Assembly (NCBI GenBank): GCA_005281725.1
Contig: SSBO01000008.1
Location: 4,070,676-4,134,675 of the forward strand
DNA length: 64,000 bases
Source: Wuchereria bancrofti
Lineage: Eukaryota; Nematoda; Chromadorea; Rhabditida; Onchocercidae
Reading direction: 5' to 3'
Positions 1 to 12,262 of the stretch are shown one piece after another. Position 1 is the first letter of the stretch; each line of letters opens with the position of its first letter. The translations under genes and the position numbers were made by a program. Under the pieces are notes generated by a model, which saw nothing but the letters and a program-made list of their open reading frames with translations, had not been told where the DNA came from and searched no databases.

Positions 1-156
1 TTATCACATTCTCAAAAGATAGGTGTAACACCTTCCTTTTTTAAATGTACTGTACTGTTAATGAATGCAATAATAGTACTTGTAATTCCGTTCCACCATT
101 ACTGCAGACATAGCCATTTTAATTAAAATTACATTTGTTTAAATTACATTTTTCAG

Positions 157-1998
157 AAAAGGTTCTCCTTCAAAGTTCCATCCTGATATGATCTCAAATG
201 AAATATTCGATTCGCTGAATTGGCGTCGACCTGTGCATTTTGGTGGTCGTACAAATCTAGATGCTTTTGTAATTTTTATATTGCAAATGTTGTGTCGTGA
301 AGTTGTAGTTTGAAAAAAAAAAAGAAAAATCGAGTCCAGATCTTTCGTTTTTCTATGCCTTTCTTAACAATATTAGTTTTAACATCTGCTATTTTTTCTG
401 TTAAGTCCAGCAAAGAATATGCTTATGTAAATAGGTAACGGCGTACAACTTGCGATACAATCGTGCCGAATATCTGGATGCTTTTGGATCCGAATTATGC
501 AAACGCAAAATTATGAAATTTGTCCCATCAATACCGGTAAAGCAACAACGTCTCGTGCGACGTATGCAGCAGAGGTTGTCCGGTCGAGAAGATATGCTAG
601 ATTTGGAAATGCTGAAGAAGGCTGTTGATCCGGATGCGCTACGTGTTCAGATTGCTCATCGTCTTGGTATAAAAGATGTGAGTTTCGTTTTCTCATTTTT
701 CAATGTTCAAATAGGTATGTTTGGAGGTGTATTCTCCTCTTCCGATGTTGTTGTTTTCTTTAATTTATAGATTCAATGAATCTCAATAAATTAGTCGTGT
801 GGACTCGTATTTGTTATGGTGATATTACATAATTGCAGCTGGACAGCATATTACCATGCTCGAAAGTAGGAAATAATCAAGATGGTGAAATAAACAGTAA
901 GATGCAGCATATTGCATCTGCTCCATTTGTGTCACCGGAAATTTGTGAATCTATTTCAATGGAATATATTCAATCGAGCGAAGGCGGTAAATTTATCTTT
1001 ATATCAGATTTCCTACCAAATTTCTCAGATTTTTCTAGTTGCTTTATGTTCGTGATTTTATAATCTGATTTTTAAACTTGATTTGTAACTGACCTTTTTT
1101 ATTGTCTCCAGGCCAACATTCAGTAACTCAATAGTAGTTTAAAAACCTTATATTCTCATCAAAAACTTTATAATGAATTTTATAATGAGTAAAACGAATG
1201 ACACTTTATAATGAGTAAAACGAATGACAATCATTTAAATTAAATGAAAATTAGAATGCGTCTGAAAATTTTCGGAAAGCTCTTGTGAAGGATGAAGGAC
1301 AGTTAATATTTTCTATAGTTTGTAGGTGAGCAAGCATCAATATCAAATCAGTCGGAAAGCTTACAGTCATTTCCTGTGTCTGAGTATGAAAGTAATATTA
1401 AAACCGGAAAAGAACGTGAACCGAAAGCGCTATTTATTCCGTCATTCAATGATCCAGAAGTTGATGCACTAGTACACAGAAAATTTAAAAATTATGTACA
1501 TGAAAATTCCACCAATGCTGTTGTTCTTCAGCAATCTTCAATGCAGCAGTCTCATATGCCTGAAGTAAGTTGTAGATTTTTTAATATTTTGGTGAAGATT
1601 TGTATATTTTATACAGCTTGATATTTTGGAATATCAGATTTTTATTAGAAGTTACAGTACTGTTACAAAAATTTGGTCTGCCATTGAATATTTCCTGATA
1701 AATAATGGGTTTAAAAATCTAACTAGCCTCATACCTATCATTAGTTAATTGCGATAAATACTGAAGAGGAGGAAGAGGAGCTGGTTTTTTCTTTGATGTA
1801 CTCTTACCGACGAATAAGAGCTACTGCTATGAAGTCGTAGTTTAGTGCGGTGTGATTTTTGCTTTTCAGCATTTAGAAGCATCAACATCACGTATCGAAT
1901 ATGTCGATTTTGAGAGTGCATTTGAGGAGTACGAAAATGATGAAATGCAACAGTTGGATTCATTTTTTGATACCAATTTCAGTGGTCATTCATTATGA
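157..1998 (+). CDS. Unrecognised protein, C-terminal part (5' end outside window)
   Basis: Five exons join in phase with good splice sites: 157-268, 435-677, 839-986, 1326-1564 and 1870-1998, ending in TGA at 1996-1998. The first exon starts inside a codon, so the gene continues upstream of the window. About 290 residues are visible. The second exon is basic and helical in character (KRKIMKF, VRRMQQRL, LEMLKKAVDPDALRVQ). The fourth and fifth exons are rich in Ser, Gln and acidic residues and look disordered. There is no signal peptide, membrane segment or motif that I recognise. Codon use and splice sites are normal, so it is probably a functional gene. It ends about 820 bases before the next acceptor, so it is probably separate from the Tudor gene downstream. 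I give no function. Confidence 0.75.
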
Positions 1999-2835
1999 AG
2001 CTGTCATCTGCAAATATATGTTTCTCCAAGTATTATAATACTTATTGTCATCCTTTATAAGGATTTAATAAGTCTGGTCTCTTAATTCTCCCTTTTGAAT
2101 CTTCTAATATGTTGAAAGCCGAGTAGTAATTGGAAGTAATTCCGGTGGAGTATTCATTATTGTAACTGTTCAAAAAGGACAAATGAGAGGTATAGAAGAA
2201 GAAAGTTGCTTATGTAGGCTGAAAATATTATCGAGAGAGTAAGAATTACTCAGGATTATTTCTTGTTACCAGACGGGAATTTTTTTTCTGCGTTTGAAGA
2301 CAATATGCAATTTCTTTATGTACAGTGTTGTAATAATTGCCATCTATTCGATGTGATATTACTTTCCATTTTTTTTTCCTTGTATTATCTAATCTTTTCG
2401 AAATAAATTGAATTTCATTAGTTTTATATGTGTATGCATGGATATCCACAATACTTTTTGGCAAATAGTTGTAAAATAATAAGCATGAAAATGGACGATG
2501 AGAAAAAAGTGGAGCGGAGCAAGTAGAGAGAAAGCGATAATGAATATGAATTTTTGGTGATGACCGATAAATGAGGATAGCAGTATTGCGCTTATTACAA
2601 CTATTTGGTCATGAAGATTTGGTGTGACTGAAGAATTTTCCTTCCAGTGATTACGAGTTATAGTCATTTATGATGTACAATTCTGGCTTCTTGTTCTAGG
2701 ATATTTGGGAACTGTTGTTTGAGGTTTTTTTTTGTCTATGTCTGCAAAATGTCAAACTTTTGAGTGGTAATTCATTGAATTTTTTAGTAAGTATAAGGAT
2801 TGCTAGGTGTTATCATTGCAGATTACTTATCGAGA

Positions 2836-3817
2836 ATGGCTGATTTTACTACTGTGGACATTTCTCAAATTACGTCAACTTCTGGAAGAAATTTTTCATC
2901 CAATGGATCAAGTGATTTCAACTCGGAATTTTTAGCAAATAAGAAGAAAGAAGTAAAATGGAGTGAATGCCGAGATTTGGTCGAAGTTCCGGGTGAACCA
3001 GAATGGCAATTACGATGTATGTGCTTTTCATAATAATGGTTCCATTGAGATATTAATGGTCAGAAACTTTGTGTTAGTGCGTATTTTAACTGCAAATTGC
3101 CTTTATTAATGAAGCTGTAAATAATAAATTGATAAATTCGATATTTTAATGAATGGGATTGCTTAAATTTTGGCTAATTCTATTCTCCTAATCAATCAAA
3201 AACATTACAATTTTGTTGGTTTACAATTTTTTACATTCAATACTTTTATTTCATATAATGTTGCGAATTTATTTAGATATGGCTGAAGCTTTTCCACAGT
3301 ATTGCTGGAAATATGTCGAATCACAGGTGATTGCTTACTATCACTATAACATTGCTACAACTGCTAATGCACCTGCAATGCTTCCAGTTGCTACACTTCC
3401 TATTTTCTATGCACATTTACCGAATTCATTTTCACCCTATGATTTCAGCATTCAGGTATGTCGATTCGCTGTTTCTTGTATTTAGATTTGATAAAATTTA
3501 AATTGATTTTGCACCATTTTTTTCAATATTGTTTTCGAATTTTCTGAACAGTTAAAAATTTTGAGATATATGTATATTGGGTATCAACGTTAATCTAGCT
3601 AGGGAATGAATTAATTAGCAGTTGATATTTTGAGGCTCATTTAAGGTAATCGTTTGAGCATATCATTACAAAGAAACTTTCCATATTATGGTTGTGAAAT
3701 GCAGAAATTTCATTGCAGCCGAAGTCATTAGATCGAGCCCGCGAGCAATTATACCGTCAAATTCAGACTGTATACAACGCAGAGAACGAATTTGATGTTT
3801 CAAGTGATCAGGCATGA
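2836..3817 (+). CDS. N-terminal half of an extended Tudor domain protein (separate short ORF or first exons of a longer gene)
   Basis: Exons 2836-3016, 3277-3455 and 3719-3817 join in phase and give 152 residues ending in TGA (3815-3817). The ATG lies 14 bases after a ttgcag acceptor at 2821, as for a trans-spliced nematode mRNA. From about residue 45 the sequence (VEVPGEPEWQLR, then LPIFYAHLPNSFSPYDFSIQ, then a helix with LYRQIQTVYNAENE) resembles the SN-like half of an extended Tudor domain, where a ligand-contact strand is followed by a helix. The matching Tudor barrel is not in this frame; it begins at 3923 in the next ORF. The natural reading is that both parts were once, or are, one protein. 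Possible explanations are two trans-spliced cistrons about 85 bases apart, a GC-AG intron plus a UAA, or a sequence error. It may belong with small-RNA pathway Tudor proteins; that is inference. Confidence 0.6.
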
Positions 3818-3922
3818 CCTTTTTCCCGAAAATTTAGGTGTGCTAATAAAGTGAATATGAAAATGATGACAATCATGTAGGTAAAAGTTCGAGAGGTTAC
3901 TACAGTTTCAATTTATTTTTAA

Positions 3923-6900
3923 ATGTGTATTGGTGCACCATGTGCGGTGTTGATCGATGACTGGAAATGGTTACGGGCAAGGATCTTAAAATTTAGTAAA
4001 GGAAATGATGTAATAATAGATCTTGTGGATATTGGTAACGACAATATTGTCAAGATAGAGAATGTTCGGCCTCTTCTAAAGATTTTTGGACGTTTGCCTC
4101 CGCTTGCTTTGCGTTGTCGTATGAAAGGTATGATTTTAGAAGTTAGCTAGCTATAGTGAAGTAGACTAGATTCGAGGTTTTAAAGGGAAGCTTCAGCAAA
4201 ATTGAGCACCAATTTTTAATATCTGATATTGCGAGGTTTTTTTTTTCATGTTGTTAAAGATTAAGCTAACCTGCATGCAATTATTTCAATACAAAATGGA
4301 AACTAATAAATACAGCGTACAGACTATAGCAGGAAAGAATAATTTTTATATTATTAAAAAAATATAGATGATAATGCAGTTATTTCAACAGATGTCGACA
4401 TGAACGACCTAACAATGGAAAAAGTGAATGCATTTCAAAATTTAATTAAATCTTGTGGTGATATTGTTCGAGTAGAACTTGCTGATGTATCCTCCATACC
4501 ATTTCTTGTCAATTTGTACCATCCAACTGTGCATGACAAAAATCTTGGTAAACTATTTTATCGTTGTAAAGAGCATGTCGAACATAAAGCAGCACGAGAG
4601 AGGCGATGGAAGCAAAAATTGGCTCGAATGGTATGTATCTTTTATTATTATTATTATTTGATATGATATTTACTTTGTATGTTTCTAAAAAATTTCTAAT
4701 TGCACTTCTAAAAAATCTTTACGATGTCTAAAATGTCTGCAAATGAAGTTTTAAATGATTTGGTTGTATAAACACAGCTGTGCTGCATCTTGCCATTTGA
4801 TGACGAATTCATTTGAGATGCTATGCTTCGTTTTTATTTTAATTTACTATAAATTTGTTTGGAGCGCTCAAACGTTTTCTTTTGTATTTAATGGTAAGAA
4901 TGTAGAATTGGTATTAATGAAATTAAAATGTTGCATGTCTTAAAAATTACCAAATTTTTTTTTTTTTTGCTTATGCATTGTTTATCCTATTATTTGCCTT
5001 CTTTACTTATTGTAAATCAGTAAGCTTTGGCAAAAGTTTGGATAAAATAAGCTTTGGAGTTCGAAATTTAAAAGTTTAATTGTAGAATAACGATTTTTCA
5101 AATGATTGTACAAGTGAGGAAGGTTCCGAAGGTGAATCTTTACAGCCTACACATGTGTTGCATTTGGAAAGGTAATTTCATTACATCATTAAGAGAATAA
5201 TGATAGCAAATTTTAATTGAAATAATTTTTATACATAGGCATGGAAGAAATTGGTGAAAATGATTGAAAAAAAAGTAATAACTTATCAAATTTCTAGATT
5301 ACAAAAGCCAATCGGTGATGAACCACTTTATATTGCACATATCGAAAACAGTCGATTCATTTATTTACATAGTAAATACCACAAAGACACAATCGAGAAA
5401 TTGGAAAAACAATTGTTGAATAAGGTTTTATTTAAATATCTTTATTCAGTTCTTATTTTTTACTTATTTGCTCAAGTTCAAGGATTTTTTTAAACTATTC
5501 TGTCATTCAGTTGTCACATCCTGCTAAAATTATATCTTAAAAATTTCCTGAACTTTTAAGTAGATTTAGTTGGTGTTATTCAACAAATTCTCTATAATTG
5601 ATGGAATTTTTTCATTCTAATGAACTGATTGAAGTTTGAATTCAATATTATTTCTTTAATTAATTAGAATTTTTCAGTCTCTTACATGGGTTTTTCTAGG
5701 AAACATATCTTGTTTCTGTCGTTTTTTTTATATCTCTTTTTTCTTTCCCTTTATTTTGCTTGTTCGTTAGTATGTAACCAAACTTTTGTTTCAGTGGTCG
5801 GAGCTAAAAATTGTTCCTGAGGAATGCTTAATGCCAGCATTAGCTTGTGCTTATTCGGACATCTCCACTTGCAATCCCTGTAGAGTCATAGTGGCAGAAG
5901 TTGGAGATCAAACATTGTGGCTGCGTAGCGCCGATCATGGCTGGAAGAAGAATTTGTTGAAATTGGATTGCCTATCTGGTAGTTTACGTCTTCTTACAAA
6001 AGAATTCTCAGAAACACCACTTGTAAGTTCAACGCTTTATTATTGAATCTCACACATTTAATAAAACATCCGCCAGTCTTTTGATAAATCAACAAAATTA
6101 ATCTTTATCATCAATGTGCTGGTTGAAGTAGTCTCAATAAGCTTATCACATTTCACCTAAACTTATGAGTTTCGTTGGGGATACTGAAGAATGTAAACAA
6201 TTAATACAACAACCGCAAGAAGTTTATTTTTCCCCATTCAACAGAAGAATTTATTCTTCATCAAACTTGTCAGCAGTTCGTAGCTTAATGTCCATTTTAA
6301 TAAATATCTCCAACATTTTAACTTCTGATTGAACTTCATAATTTCGTCAGCTCTATGAGTGATATAAATTCGATGTGTAAAACTCATTAGATAACTTTGA
6401 GTTGGTAACATTGGCGCAGTGATAAGTGCTCCCCTGTCACACGGAAAACCCGTAGAGTTCCAATCTGGCCTCGATTCTTGGCGCTCTGATGTCATTAATT
6501 CGTCAGGAGTGTATGCATAATCGGAGGTAGAGTAGGTTGTGCCAATTGGCGCAGCAGTCGAATCACCTTCGGTGTCAGACATTACCCTTAGTGTTTGATG
6601 TTATCCTCTGGATTCGAAACACTTAAGAATGGATTTAGCAAGTGATGGAACGCGTTTGCATTGTTATTGACAATTTAACAATTGGACATTTAATGTCATT
6701 CTTGAGTAATAGATGCATTTTGAACTTGACACACAGAATGAAAAGTCGATTGTTTCTGTTTCAAACTTATCGTTCCTAATCTGTTTTAGATGTATCTCTG
6801 TTGCCTGTCAACCTCCACACAATATCATCCACATCGATCCGAAACGAATATTCTACGAAGTATTTTACCAACCGGTACGCTTGTAAATATTCATCGCCTT

Positions 6901-7296
6901 TCATGTAAACGATCTTTACCATGTAAAACGGACATTTTTCTCGACAATAACGAATCAGTCATCGATGTCCTCGAACGACTGTGAGTTTCATTCGTGCTAG
7001 ACTTTTATACTTAAGAAATTTTGAGCAATTTCTAGTTTTCTTTAAAAATTTTCAGCATTTCTTAGTTTTCTTTACGCAGATTTCTTGAATTCATCGTTAC
7101 AGTTTTTGTCGAAATCCTGAATGTACAAATTGTTTTAAGAAAAACCGGAAAACGAGTAATACACCCGTGCTTCGACTTAGTACCTTACAAACCATCGCCA
7201 TATAGTGAACTTTGCAAACTTGACTGCGATTATCAAGAAGATCTCGAAATTTTCTTGCCATTTGCAAGAGGTCATCTGGAGTACGCCAACTTGTAA
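3923..7296 (+). CDS. Tudor domain protein (Tudor barrel plus a second extended Tudor domain)
   Basis: Exons 3923-4127, 4392-4630, 5086-5171, 5298-5424, 5795-6022, 6790-6980 and 7140-7296 join in phase, giving about 410 residues and a TAA stop. The first exon holds a clear Tudor barrel: GAPCAVLIDDWKWLRARI followed by LVDIGNDNIVKIENVRPL, matching the family's VDYGN...V...L signature. Exon 5298-5424 starts a second extended Tudor unit (EPLYIAHIENSRFIYLHS), and exons 5795-6980 carry a degenerate barrel (WLRSADHGWKKNLLKL) and the following SN-like strands. Tudor domains of this class usually bind dimethyl-arginine in PIWI/Argonaute-pathway partners. Every acceptor upstream of 3923 would bring in the in-frame TAA at 3920-3922, so I start at this ATG, 17 bases after a tactacag acceptor. 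A weaker acceptor defines the last exon, and an alternative end is possible. The orthologue is not determined. Confidence 0.7.
6405..6590 (+). repeat. tRNA-derived SINE-like element in an intron
   Basis: This intronic block is visibly richer in G and C than its surroundings. It contains a tRNA A-box-like stretch (TGGCGCAGTGATAAG, 6411-6425), an anticodon-loop-like CTGTCAC with GTC at 6433-6439, and a B-box-like GTTCCAATC (6457-6465), in tRNA order and spacing. The anticodon and T stems do not pair properly, so it is not a working tRNA-Asp gene. About 120 bases of unrelated sequence follow, which is the layout of a tRNA-derived SINE. Only one copy is in the window, so repetition in the genome is unproven. 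Confidence 0.4.
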
Positions 7297-7398
7297 AAAT
7301 CTAATAAGATCCGACATCCAATGTAGTCTTCTAACAAGTATCTTATCTTTATGTTTTTTGTGAACTACGACTGCATGTTATACATTATTGTTATTCAG

Positions 7399-7611
7399 AT
7401 TCACTATTTTCTTTCAAATATGCTCATCGGTGAATTACTGCAAAGCAATCGATTATTAAAATATATAACAGACAGGAAGAAGTTAACCGAAATTTCATCC
7501 GGAATGGGGAAGGAAAGCCTTTCACCGATTCCTAGTTCCTTGAATTTTCGGGATGGGAATTTAATAATATTTCAATTATATGGATTAAGTTCAGTTTGGA
7601 TGACACTCTAA
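7399..7611 (+). other. Exon-like open frame downstream of the Tudor gene
   Basis: A frame of 70 codons plus TAA follows a good ttattcag acceptor. Its composition is protein-like (GELLQSNRLLKYITDRKKL; SPIPSSLNFRDGN) and GC-richer than intergenic DNA here. It joins in phase to a possible donor at 7158-7159 (cga|gtaata) inside the last Tudor exon, which would give an alternative C terminus. Taken alone it has no early ATG. It may be an alternative terminal exon, a decayed exon or chance. It lies between two convergent genes. Confidence 0.35.
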
Positions 7612-7969
7612 TTCAAATAGCAATTTTTTCGCACTAAAGCAAAGAGTTGATATGATAAGAAACCGTGATTTACATACAAATAAGTTTCCGGTGAAACCCT
7701 TGTCCTTCCATTAACATCGCGGTAGTAGCAACAGTCGGACAAATAAATATGGCTTAGGTAAAATAATACAGAGAAGACGAAATATAGATGATATACCGCA
7801 TAAGAACAGTACATAAGAACAGTACTACTGTAATGTTTCATAGCTTATCAAAATCACCACTGATATTTTAAGATTTTCGCGTGCAGCAATGATAATCATT
7901 TCACTTTCCAACAAGCTATAGCAGTAAAATTTGTAATTTAATAATACTTTTCTGAGCTTTAAATCAAAA

Positions 7970-10900
7970 TTATGACTGTTGCTGACTTGAATTTAATTCT
8001 GGAGTCACTGATGCTTGTTCTCCGTTTGATTTTGCTGCCGATGACGTTGCCGAATTGTTTACCTGTTCCAGCATTCTTTGTAATTGTGCTTGCGGATCAA
8101 TCGTTGCACGATTCGTCTGCGCAGCCTGCAAGCAGCAATGTCAGTTCTTTATGATTAACCTTAACAATATGAGAAAGAAAATAATTCAGTCAAAAGAAAC
8201 TTGCATTAATCAAAGAAAAAGACTGACCTGACCCTCCTTGGTTCTAAGAAGATTGTTGAAAAAAGAAACTAGCGGAGAATTGCCATCTGCTCCTTCACTT
8301 GTCTGCTTCGGCGGCGGTGCAGTTCGTTTCGGTGACGCTATTTCAACACTTGCAAGTTTCTGTAAGAACGCTTGCTCTTCCTCTGCCTCCATTATCTGGT
8401 CCCGCATTGACTGTCTTTCACGTGCCATCTATAATAGATAAAAAAGATTAACTTTTTTATTTTCTAAATCTTTTTGCTAAAACGATTTGAAAATAAACCG
8501 AAATATGAAAATAAGATTTGCCCATCAATTTCAATTAGTAATAGATCTTATTAGGGATAACACATAAATTTCATTTAATTAATTTCGAACTACCAAATGT
8601 GCTTGCATTTTATGCTTCGTTATTTGCTTTATTAATATAATATCAGTAGAAATTAACCGCTAACGGATGGTCCACATCTGGAATCGCTTCTTTAATTATA
8701 TCTAGCTTTTTCTCATTATCCCAACCCGCCGGCACAAATACTGAATCCTTGTCAACAACTTGAGCAGGTGTTGTGAATGGCATACCACACACTCGATGAA
8801 CAACATATTTGTATAGCAAAGCTGTATTTTTTTCTTCTTTCGCAGATGTGTAAACCTGAAATATGTTTTTCATATAAGCCATACAACTGGATGAAAAAAG
8901 AAAAAAACTTTTGTATACAACATAAAAGAAACATTAACGATAAAAAATATACAATGTCCTACCAAAGCAGCTCCGTGTGCCATGCAAAATTTGCGAACGT
9001 GATACTGTAAGCGATCAAGCTGTTCATCAGACATTTCACTATGTGCTAAATCACTCTTCGTTAGCACAACTACTAATGCAGCACCTGTATTTCGAGTCAA
9101 GATGTTTTGTTCCAGCGGTAACAGTACCTGAAATAAATGTATTGAATCATTTTCTTTTTAAGCAGATAAAAGATAGCTAAGCAAAGAAGGAAAGTACAGT
9201 GTAAAAGATCATCCAACTACTGAATTAAGTAATTGAATGAAGTAATTTTACGAATAATATAAAATGCGAACGTACATGTTCTGTTTCCATAGATGGTATT
9301 TTGTCGCTTTGCATCGAGCTATCCAATGGTTCAACATACTCTTGCCAAAATAATTCTTCTGAAATGACCTTTGTATTCCTTCCAACACAAAATCCGACAA
9401 ATGAAATAAGTGCCGATTTCGGCCCTCTTTCGTCTCTAAGAATTTAAAATTGTATATAGTAAGATATTACGACAAGAATTAAGAGTAATTTAAGTGTACA
9501 GGTATAAAAGAGTTATAAAAGATTTTAGATTTATAAAAGAGGTATGAAATGTTATAAAAGAGCTCACGCGATTTACGAGCATCTGTCACGGTAGCTTTAT
9601 CAAATATATTTTCGATCTGATCACTTATCACTTTCACCCATTTATTCAGTGATGGCAATATTGTCCCAGGTTCTTGCATCGACGCACATAATATCACAAT
9701 GCTTCTGCTTAATGGTGCGGTTAAAGCAAATTTTACCAAAGGTGCGAACGCTACATCACCATCCAAAACCCATACTGGAAGTGTTACGCTTTCACCAGGT
9801 GCAACACCGGCACCTAAAATTGTAATGTCTAAATAGCTGAAACATACAAGTTTCGATATTATTAGCATAGATACGAAAAACCTTGCATGCAGCTTTCCGC
9901 AATAATTTCTACAGCTCTTAAAGCTTTCCGCAATAATTTCTACAGCTCTTAAAGCTTTCCGCAATAATTTCTACAGCTCCAAGATATCAAATCCATTTAC
10001 TTTTTTGGAGCTTAGCTATCATAAGCGTTTTCTTGAATATGTTTCAAACATTATAATTGCCTAAAGTCATTTCTACTCACAGTCAATAGTTTTAGCAGAT
10101 CTAATTAGAAGTTTCGATCAAACAGAAGTGGTCGAATTAAATTTGATATATGTACCTGCTGAAGCCAACTGATACGCATAGCTTACATCCCTGTAATCCG
10201 TGTGTACATTCAAGAAATGGTACTCTAGCGCAGAACCACGACCAGATGTTTCCCGTTTCTCAAGTCTATTCAGTAACCAACTTTTGCCACTCTGCCTATT
10301 TCCTGCAATGCAACAACACATAATTACTTGATAAACAAACTTCTGCATTTTGTTAATAAAATACCGTTGGAATATATTATCCGGTCACCTACAACAACAT
10401 CCCATATTTTCAGCTAAAGTTTCATTTCATGGTTCTTTTGATTTCAAGTTTAATTTTCTTGATCATAATTTCTGCTAAACAGTGTGATCTAGCAACTGCG
10501 ACAAATGCTTAATGATTTACGATGAAAATAAGGTTTGGTTTATTGAAATGAAAGTTACAAGAATTACAAGGATTTCTTATTGAAAAAACAAGCAATTTGA
10601 CTCTTTAAATTTTGACGAGTTATGCAATTCTCTGTAGCGTTACCTAGGAAGAGAATTGTTCCTGGTGCACTGTTGCTCATACCATTAGCGCTTACTTCAG
10701 ATAATATTTGAGTCCTGCAATCAATTTCAATTTGGAAATTCCGACAAATCTACTAATTCCTTTACAATTTCAAGCATACTTACTTTTTCAATAAGTACTA
10801 GCTAGCAACTTCCAATAACGAAAAACTCGCTCCTCAACTATATCATAGATATTAAACTTAATGCTTCTCAACTTTCTCCCTTCATCTTCTACTTTCCTTC

Positions 10901-11056
10901 CCTACTCTCCTTTCCATATCACTCACCCAGAAATCTCAATCTTTATAAAACAAAAAGAAAGACTAACCAGATCCTTTCATCATCATTTCCGCCTGTATTT
11001 ACAGTCGCATTACCGGCCACTTGAAGCGACAAATTTAATGAACCAGTTGGAGGCAT
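7970..11056 (-). CDS. dli-1: Cytoplasmic dynein light intermediate chain
   Basis: Nine exons join in phase with GT-AG introns: 11056-10968, 10714-10644, 10302-10156, 9828-9568, 9433-9276, 9127-8963, 8855-8658, 8428-8228 and 8125-7970, giving 481 residues, the usual family length. The Ras-like domain starts with a P-loop GNRQSGKS at residues 54-61, then [44 protein letters not shown] and [13 protein letters not shown], all in family order. The C-terminal part is charged and helical ([19 protein letters not shown]) with a short SFFNNLL segment near residue 420; in other animals this region links the chain to cargo adaptors. The subunit stabilises the dynein heavy chain and connects the motor to cargo. 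The start lies 18 bases after a tttgcag acceptor, consistent with trans-splicing. It converges with the Tudor gene; the stop codons are about 670 bases apart. Confidence 0.93.
9893..9979. repeat. 31-bp tandem repeat in a dli-1 intron
   Basis: Nearly three head-to-tail copies of a 31-base unit beginning gctttccgcaataatttc lie in the intron between dli-1 exons 3 and 4. The copies are identical where complete, so the expansion is recent. Each unit contains ctacag. Confidence 0.85.
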
Positions 11057-11289
11057 TGTGAACGATTAAGCCTGCAAACCTGTAACCAAGGCATTAGGTG
11101 TGTTTACTAAAAACTATTTTTTTTTTCTTAACTCTACAATTTCGAACATTTCAGATAAGAAATATCCAGACGAATGAACTAGAATATATTAAAGATATGA
11201 AAAAGATGTTTTGTTCATATACATAATACAATCCTTTAAATCATTACAATTTGATCTTTTGCAAACATTAAAAATAAAAAAAAGAAAGC

Positions 11290-11545
11290 AAATTGATAAT
11301 AATATTGATAATAGTAATATATTTCCTTAAATAAGGATAATAATGATAAAAATAGTAACAATAATAATACTACCATTACTAGTACTAGTAATAATAAAAA
11401 TTACTACAAATAACAATAATACTAAACACCAATAACGGTAGTACTGATTGCTAAGTAATATTAGACACTAATAATACTACTTATCAGTAATATTAATAAC
11501 GACAATAACACCGACATCGATGATAACGATAGCGCTAATGATAAC
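11290..11545. repeat. Degenerate AAT/ACN trinucleotide tract
   Basis: Interspersed aataataat, actactagt and ataacgataac stretches with three-base periodicity over about 250 bases upstream of dli-1. It is an old, mutated trinucleotide microsatellite. Confidence 0.7.
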
Positions 11546-12178
11546 AACACGGGACGCTACGAAATTACTTATGTCCCAAGTGAATTTAACACTACTTAAT
11601 TTGAGGTATTACTTCTTGAGGGGATGAATTAATTCTTTATTCATCACTATAATATTTTACAATTAAATTACTTATATGCACTACTGAAGGAACTAACAAA
11701 GTACACTAATACTATTCTCTAAGAGATTCACAATAAGCCATTTCCGGTAGATTATTGAAAAATAACATGAAATTTCCGGGAAGATTTCCCAATATTGGAA
11801 AGGAATAATTATAATTAATAATTGAAAGATAAGAAAAAGGATGACGAATGGTATATAAAAGTGAATTTTTAATAAAAATTGCAGAAATAAATTGCACCCC
11901 TTTTTCTTCCTTGTTAGATTCAAATATTTAAATTATTAATTTATAATTTTTATAGCAATCAAGTATTGATTTCTACATAAGTTTAAAATGTTTGAATTAA
12001 TCAGTTAATGAATGAATTTGAATTCTTAATTGAATTTAAATAATTAGATGAATATATGCAATTCTTCTCATCCATTTGTCTTTTTTTTTCCTTTTTCCTT
12101 TTGCTTCCTTATGCTTTTTCTATACCCATTCAATGTATTCATCCCATAAATTTCCTTTTCTCTTTTTTCAATTGTATA

Positions 12179-12262
12179 AGAGAGAGAGGGAGAGAAAAAA
12201 AGAGAGAGAAGAAGAAGAAAGAAAGGGGAAAAGAAAGAGAGAAAAAGGAGGGAAAGAGGGAC
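12179..12262. repeat. GA-rich purine tract
   Basis: Almost pure G and A on the plus strand, preceded by a pyrimidine-rich stretch from 12060 to 12178. It produces spurious Lys/Glu/Arg-rich frames on one strand and Leu/Ser/Phe-rich frames on the other. Confidence 0.9.

Noticed and set aside
5239..5297. Longer version of the Tudor exon starting at the 5239 acceptor
   Set aside because: Its phase does not fit the preceding exon. The aatttctag acceptor at 5291-5297 fits both phase and family alignment.
6411..6480. Functional tRNA-Asp gene
   Set aside because: The boxes and GTC loop are present, but anticodon and T stems do not pair and no clean acceptor stem is seen.
9434..9964. Long minus-strand frame running past the dli-1 exon into intron sequence on both sides
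   Set aside because: Only 9568-9828 matches the family; the rest is in-frame intron with the 31-bp repeat.
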